Positions 59,742 through 64,000 of a stretch of 64,000 bases of DNA are shown in pieces. The translations under genes and the position numbers were made by a program. A model generated the notes under the pieces. That model did not search any database and had not been told where the DNA came from. It saw only the letters and a list, made by a program, of their open reading frames with translations. This DNA comes from Isoetes taiwanensis. Lineage: Eukaryota; Streptophyta; Lycopodiopsida; Isoetales; Isoetaceae. The number at the start of each line of letters is the position of its first letter. The first letter of the stretch is position 1. The stretch is taken from NCBI GenBank assembly GCA_021234155.1, contig JAJEKV010000040.1, positions 11,861,072 to 11,925,071 on the forward strand. Reading direction: 5' to 3'.

Positions 59742-62700
59742 TGAGCAGGCCGAACATCTCCCCCTGATGTCTGGCAAGGTACCGCGCCTTTGTCTCGCCG
59801 GATGGGCGTGATGCGTGGTGGTAACCTGCAAGCGGTACACGGATCGGGATGTGGCGGAAGCCGGCGCTTGCGTTCTTTACACTCGCATCAAACCACGGTT
59901 CTGCGAAAATGTTTGCCGTCCCTGGCGGCGTGTGGGGGGAGGGGGTCCGACAAAGCACCTGTCCCCTGCATCCCGTAATAGCGAAGTCAACTGATCTGTC
60001 TGCTGCTCTAGTGTGGGGGTCCGCAGAATTGCTAGCAGGGCGTCCATGAGCATCTCGGCGTAGTCCTCTGCCTGCTCATAATCTAGTCGCAACTGAGGAT
60101 GGCGAGGGGTTGGCATAGTGGGGGTTCTGGCGGCTTGCCAAACCATGTCCAAATAAAGTGGGAGGTGATCTGAGTCGACCTCCTCATCTCGACTGTCGGT
60201 GCCCACCCGGAAATGACTGATGAGATGCATATCTTGCGCAGCTACGAGCACATAGTCCACCACACTAGACCCTCCCCCCTGATTGTCCTGTCTGCAGGTG
60301 CACTTGCGAGAAGCGGGCCACTGTGACAGGCCATTGCAAATTATCAAGTCAAAAATACCACATAGCAGGAGCAACTGGCTGCCAAAGCGAGTGACCTGGC
60401 TGTCATCCGAGCCTCGTGGCCAGGTTGCGTCTGCGGGACGTAGCTGCAAGACATGGTCAGCGAGGGGGTCAAGTCTCATGGGCTGCTCCACTCCTGTCCG
60501 TGCATTGAAATCCCCAAGAAGGACGACCCTACCCAACTACTTGTGTTGCTGTATGTCATCATATAGATCGACATAAGGGTCCATCCTATCCGCATCGGAG
60601 TGGCTGCGATAGAAGGTGCTCTCTGCGTGAGGGAAATAACAGGCGGCCAGAAAAAGAGAGTTGCCACTGGTATTATGCACACGAACCCACAAGTACCGGT
60701 TGTGTCTGTCTGTCTTTTGGAGGGTAACCGAATGTGCCAAGGTTGTCCGGTAGTAGCAAGCAACCCCACCATGACCCCTCTGTCCTGTACATGTATTGAA
60801 GACCGAGAAATGTTGGTATATAACCCGGCAGATCAGGTAGCCTATGCCCAGCATGCTCCCATGTCTCCATGAGAAAGATGAGATCCATATCGGTTGCCAC
60901 GGAGTTGAGACTGCTCCCCTTCTGCCAAGGGAAGCCTCGACAATTCCATGAGACCACCCGGAGGCACAATTCCTATTTGTCGCCAGTGGTAGGCGCGTAT
61001 GCGAAGTCAGTGCGGAGGGAGGACCGGACGCAGAGGCCGAAGGGAGAAGTAGATGGAGCGGAGGCAAAGCATGTGGCCGAGAGGGCGTGGGTCGGAGGGA
61101 GTAGGAGTAGGAGCAGGAGAAGGGGGGGGTAGGAGGGGCTGCGGGGTGGTCCGGCAGCGAGCAGTGGCGGAAAATGTGCATCCTGCCCCGAACCAATCCT
61201 GCGGCACCCCCTTGGTGGCGGATGCCTCTGACCACCGACAAGCTCCGCCTGCGCATGCCTCTGTTGTGCGGGTGTGAGGTCCCGGTCCCGCGTCTGGGGG
61301 CGTCCCCTTCGGCATCTTGCCTGGCGCAATATGGCATCAGCACTGCGCATCCAAGCGGCGGCGAATATGACAATACGGTCCGCGACGGTGCTGAGCCCCA
61401 TGCATGGCTGCTTTCGGGGAAATGTGAACTGCCCGGGGAATGTCATCCGTCGAGAATGTGTGTTCGGATGTTGTGGGGCGAACTCTCCCCTCCTCTTCTG
61501 GCATGCCTCGGACTACCAGATTGTGGCCTCTCCGTCTGCGCTCTTGGAGTTCTGCGACCTGCGGGTCAAAGGTGGGCGAGGGCCGGGGCCTGCGCTGGGG
61601 TGGTGGCGGTGGTGGCTGGGATGGCGTGGGGTGGCTTGAGTGCGGGGCAGCAGTGCGTGGTCCTGGCTGTCGGCATGCGGTGCGTGTGCATCTTGGGGGT
61701 TATGGAGGGTGCCGGTCGACCAGCGTCCTCGGCCTTGTGAAGTCGGGAGCACAACTCTTGCAGGGCCCGCTGCTTCTTGGCCATCTCCTATTATGCGCGA
61801 CTTGCTGCGGTGACTATGAACCTCGGTAGGGAGACCCTGGCCCTGTCTATGGATGGCTGCCTGCAACCTCTGGAGCTCCTGGCTCTGAGTAGCGAGGGCG
61901 TGCTCGAGCTCCAGCACACGGGCGTCCATAGCCGGGCTTGCTGCTCCGATGGTACTCTGAAGAACCCGAAGCTATATGCATGCGCAAAGGCGGCTGTGCT
62001 CCCCGTGCCATGGTGGTGGCTTCCTCAACCTCGGTGATCATTTGAGACCGCGTGACCATCGTCCTGATGCATTGCCGCTCCCTCTCTGTGTCATGGTGTC
62101 CATAGTGATGAACCTGAGAGTCGAGACGGGCCCGCATGTCGGCGAGCTCTGCTGGCCCATTCTTGCGTTCGAAGTGTGCGAGGCCATCTTCTCGTCTTTG
62201 TGTGTGGGTCTCGGGCACTGTGATGCGGTTCTTTCGACCCCCAGTTGCCTTCTGAGCACATGGGGTGCCGAGGACTCCATCTCCACTGTCATGCCAGCCA
62301 GGCGGGCACTGTTAGCCTCAATACGGACACTGTTAGCCTCCACCGCCGCTTTGACGTGGCTCCAATTCTCTGCCGAGGCAGGAGTTCCTGTGTGGTCTGA
62401 GCAATCAATCCCTTCCAGCCGGGCTGGCCGCGCTGAGGGGGCCTTAGCCTTAGCCCGAGCCTCCTTCTTCATGGAGGATGACTCTCCCCTGTCCATGATG
62501 GCCGATTGGGACCTTTTGCGTGGCGGCCCCTCGCTTTGGTTTTCCCAGGCTGGCCCATCTTCTATGGCCATGACTTCCAAAGTTTGAGGGGTCTCTGGCT
62601 GCGAAAAGGGTGCTCAGAATACAATTTGGGGACTCAAAATCGCAATCAGAGCATCTTTTGGGGGTTTGGGGGTTTTGGGGGTTCCAAAGTTTGAGGGGTC

Positions 62701-62897
62701 TCGGCTGCGAAAAGGGTGTTCAGAATCCAATTTGGGGACTCAAAATCGCGGTCAGAGCACCTTTTGGGGGTTTGGGGGTTTTGGGGGTTCCAAAGTTTGA
62801 GGGGTCTCTGGTTGTGAAAAGAGTGCTTTCGAGAATCCAATTTGGGGACTCAAAATCGTGGTCGAGCACCTTTTGGGGGTTTGGGGGTTTTTGGGCT
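59742..62897 (-). mobile_element. LINE 2: 5' part only (ORF1, endonuclease, 5' UTR)
   Basis: Collinear with LINE 1 from its 5' UTR through the end of the endonuclease (LLGDFNART, SSVVDYVLVAAQD, DSDHLPLYLDMVWQ at 59950-60540; CYYRTTLAHSVTL and RMDPYVDLYDDI at 60540-60760). The RT and 3' end are absent: homology stops at 59742, which is probably the edge of the segmental duplication. ORF1 begins near 62571 (MAIEDGPAWENQ). Frames are again broken by small indels. Confidence 0.88.
62575..62895 (-). repeat. LINE 2 5' UTR monomers, three tandem units
   Basis: Units begin at 62575, 62682 and 62788 (107, 106 and ~107 bp) and match those at 34440-34756 one for one. Confidence 0.92.
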
Positions 62898-63772
62898 AGA
62901 GAGATATTGTAAACCCTAGAGAGAGAAAGCGAGAAAGGGGGCAAATCAAGGGGCTCTATGCAAGGGTGAGGAGGGCTAGAGAGAGAGTGAGGGCGCTAGA
63001 GAGAGAGAGTGAGGAGGGCACTGGGCGCTGGGAGGGGATAAAAACTAAAGAAGTCTTAAAATGATTGGAGTATGGGGACTAGCAATGAGGTTGAAGGAGA
63101 TGAGGTTGAAAGAGAAATGTAGAAAACACTAGTTATAATTTCAACATTAACACTAGAAACAGTGTATCATTACCATCATGTACTAAACTTAAATATCTAT
63201 TGCTATACTACAACAAAAATTAAAATTGAGCGGCATGCTCTGTACCTACAAATAAGGCTACCAGTAATAAGACTACTTCCCCCTCGTTACCAAAATGACT
63301 GATGATCTCCCTCTCTTAATTGTAATCGCAGATCAAGCTCAGAATCAAATGTTGAAATACAGCTACAATAAAGAACTACCTAGAGTATTTAAGTTTGGAA
63401 GGAACAAATCTTTTTAGCATACATGGGAGCATCTGCTATGCTTATATCTCAAAAACTTTTGGTGTAATTAGGAGCAAATTTTGTCAAATTAATACGAAGA
63501 GTAATGTAGAAAACAATGGCTATGATTTCACCTTTAACAATAGAAAACACGTATCCTTGCCATCATGGACCAGATTTAAATCTCCATTTCTATATTAAGC
63601 ACAGTTCCATTATCTTTGGGCAATACCTGAATTTGTGGACTTTTTCTAGAAATCTTGCTTCAATAAGTTTTCATATACTAACCAACATCCCCAACGAGTG
63701 TCGCATATACTTCGGTAACAAGCACAGGAACCTTGGCAGTATTGGATAGCTTCTTCTTATTGGAAGGAGCCC

Positions 63773-64000
63773 AAGCATACTACAAGAGGATGGGGGTATA
63801 GTGTCAACAATTGTGTCAAGAGGTAAATGTAGTGACAATTTTGTGTCAAATGCTACTATCTTGACACAAAGTGCTCATGTTGTATCAAGAATGCGTCAAA
63901 TCAGTAGTGTCAAATATTTCATCAAGGCAATGGCCGTGTTTTTGTCAAATTTACGTTGCAGTTTAATGTCAAAATTTTCATCTAAACAATGATTTTTTTT
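63773..64000. mobile_element. CACTA terminus, duplicate of the 35.6-kb end
   Basis: 'actacaagaggatgggggta' followed by the GTGTCAA-type subterminal array, nearly identical to 35636-35876. Any element body would lie past the right edge. Confidence 0.75.

Larger units (their letters stand above)
59742..64000. repeat. Segmental duplication, copy 2 (runs off right edge)
   Basis: Counterpart of 31572-35876. The last bases of the window still match copy 1 at ~35856, so the true right breakpoint lies outside. Confidence 0.9.

Noticed and set aside
61174-62587. Long plus-strand frames of 188 and 203 aa in LINE 2
   Set aside because: Antisense to LINE ORF1/ORF2; the peptides match nothing, while the minus strand matches LINE proteins.
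59742-62897. LINE 2 as an independent insertion
   Set aside because: Its flank and the adjacent CACTA end are also shared with LINE 1, so a segmental duplication explains it better.

Overview
The window is nuclear DNA of a land plant. It holds intron-rich plant housekeeping genes with GT-AG introns, among many Ty1/copia remnants, CACTA (En/Spm) elements, non-LTR retrotransposons and foldback MITEs. The transposon mix, including a DUF7869-type gene, leans towards a large-genome non-flowering plant such as a fern or lycophyte. That placement is inference and is not resolved by the sequence.

Left part (1-13.2 kb): two host genes, both on the minus strand. The first is the 5' half of REV3, the catalytic subunit of DNA polymerase zeta. 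Thirteen exons can be placed and the gene runs off the left edge. The second is a complete six-exon plastid-type dehydroascorbate reductase (DHAR) gene. Between them lie copia fossils, a SINE-like repeat and weak exon-like pieces.

Middle-left (13-29 kb): sparse sequence, then a CACTA terminus at 16.77 kb with nested insertions. These include two foldback MITEs, a lone DEAH/DExH RNA-helicase exon, a multi-exon gene of transposon type (21.2-22.5 kb), unrecognised gene fragments, and a coding exon at 27.6-28.0 kb split by a SINE-like insertion.

29-36 kb: a minus-strand LINE with ORF1, AP-endonuclease, reverse transcriptase and a C-terminal Cys/His motif. It carries three ~105-bp tandem monomers in its 5' UTR. 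Its 5' two-thirds, UTR and flank recur at 59.7-64.0 kb as a segmental duplication that continues past the right edge.

35.6-44.7 kb: a CACTA element with a nearly complete TNP2-type transposase gene, a foldback MITE and two L1 tails. 46.6-49.5 kb: a minus-strand DUF7869-type gene with a plausible D-D-E/D triad.

51.3-58.8 kb: an unrecognised plus-strand, multi-exon locus. Its non-coding parts are studded with ~20-bp GC palindromes (core GCGCCWGGCGC), which also occur in a non-coding gap of the CACTA gene at 41.6-42.3 kb. One segment of the locus ends in an IIDGQ motif reminiscent of ParB-like domains. This locus and its palindromes are the strongest candidate for something undescribed. No tRNA, rRNA or CRISPR array was recognised.
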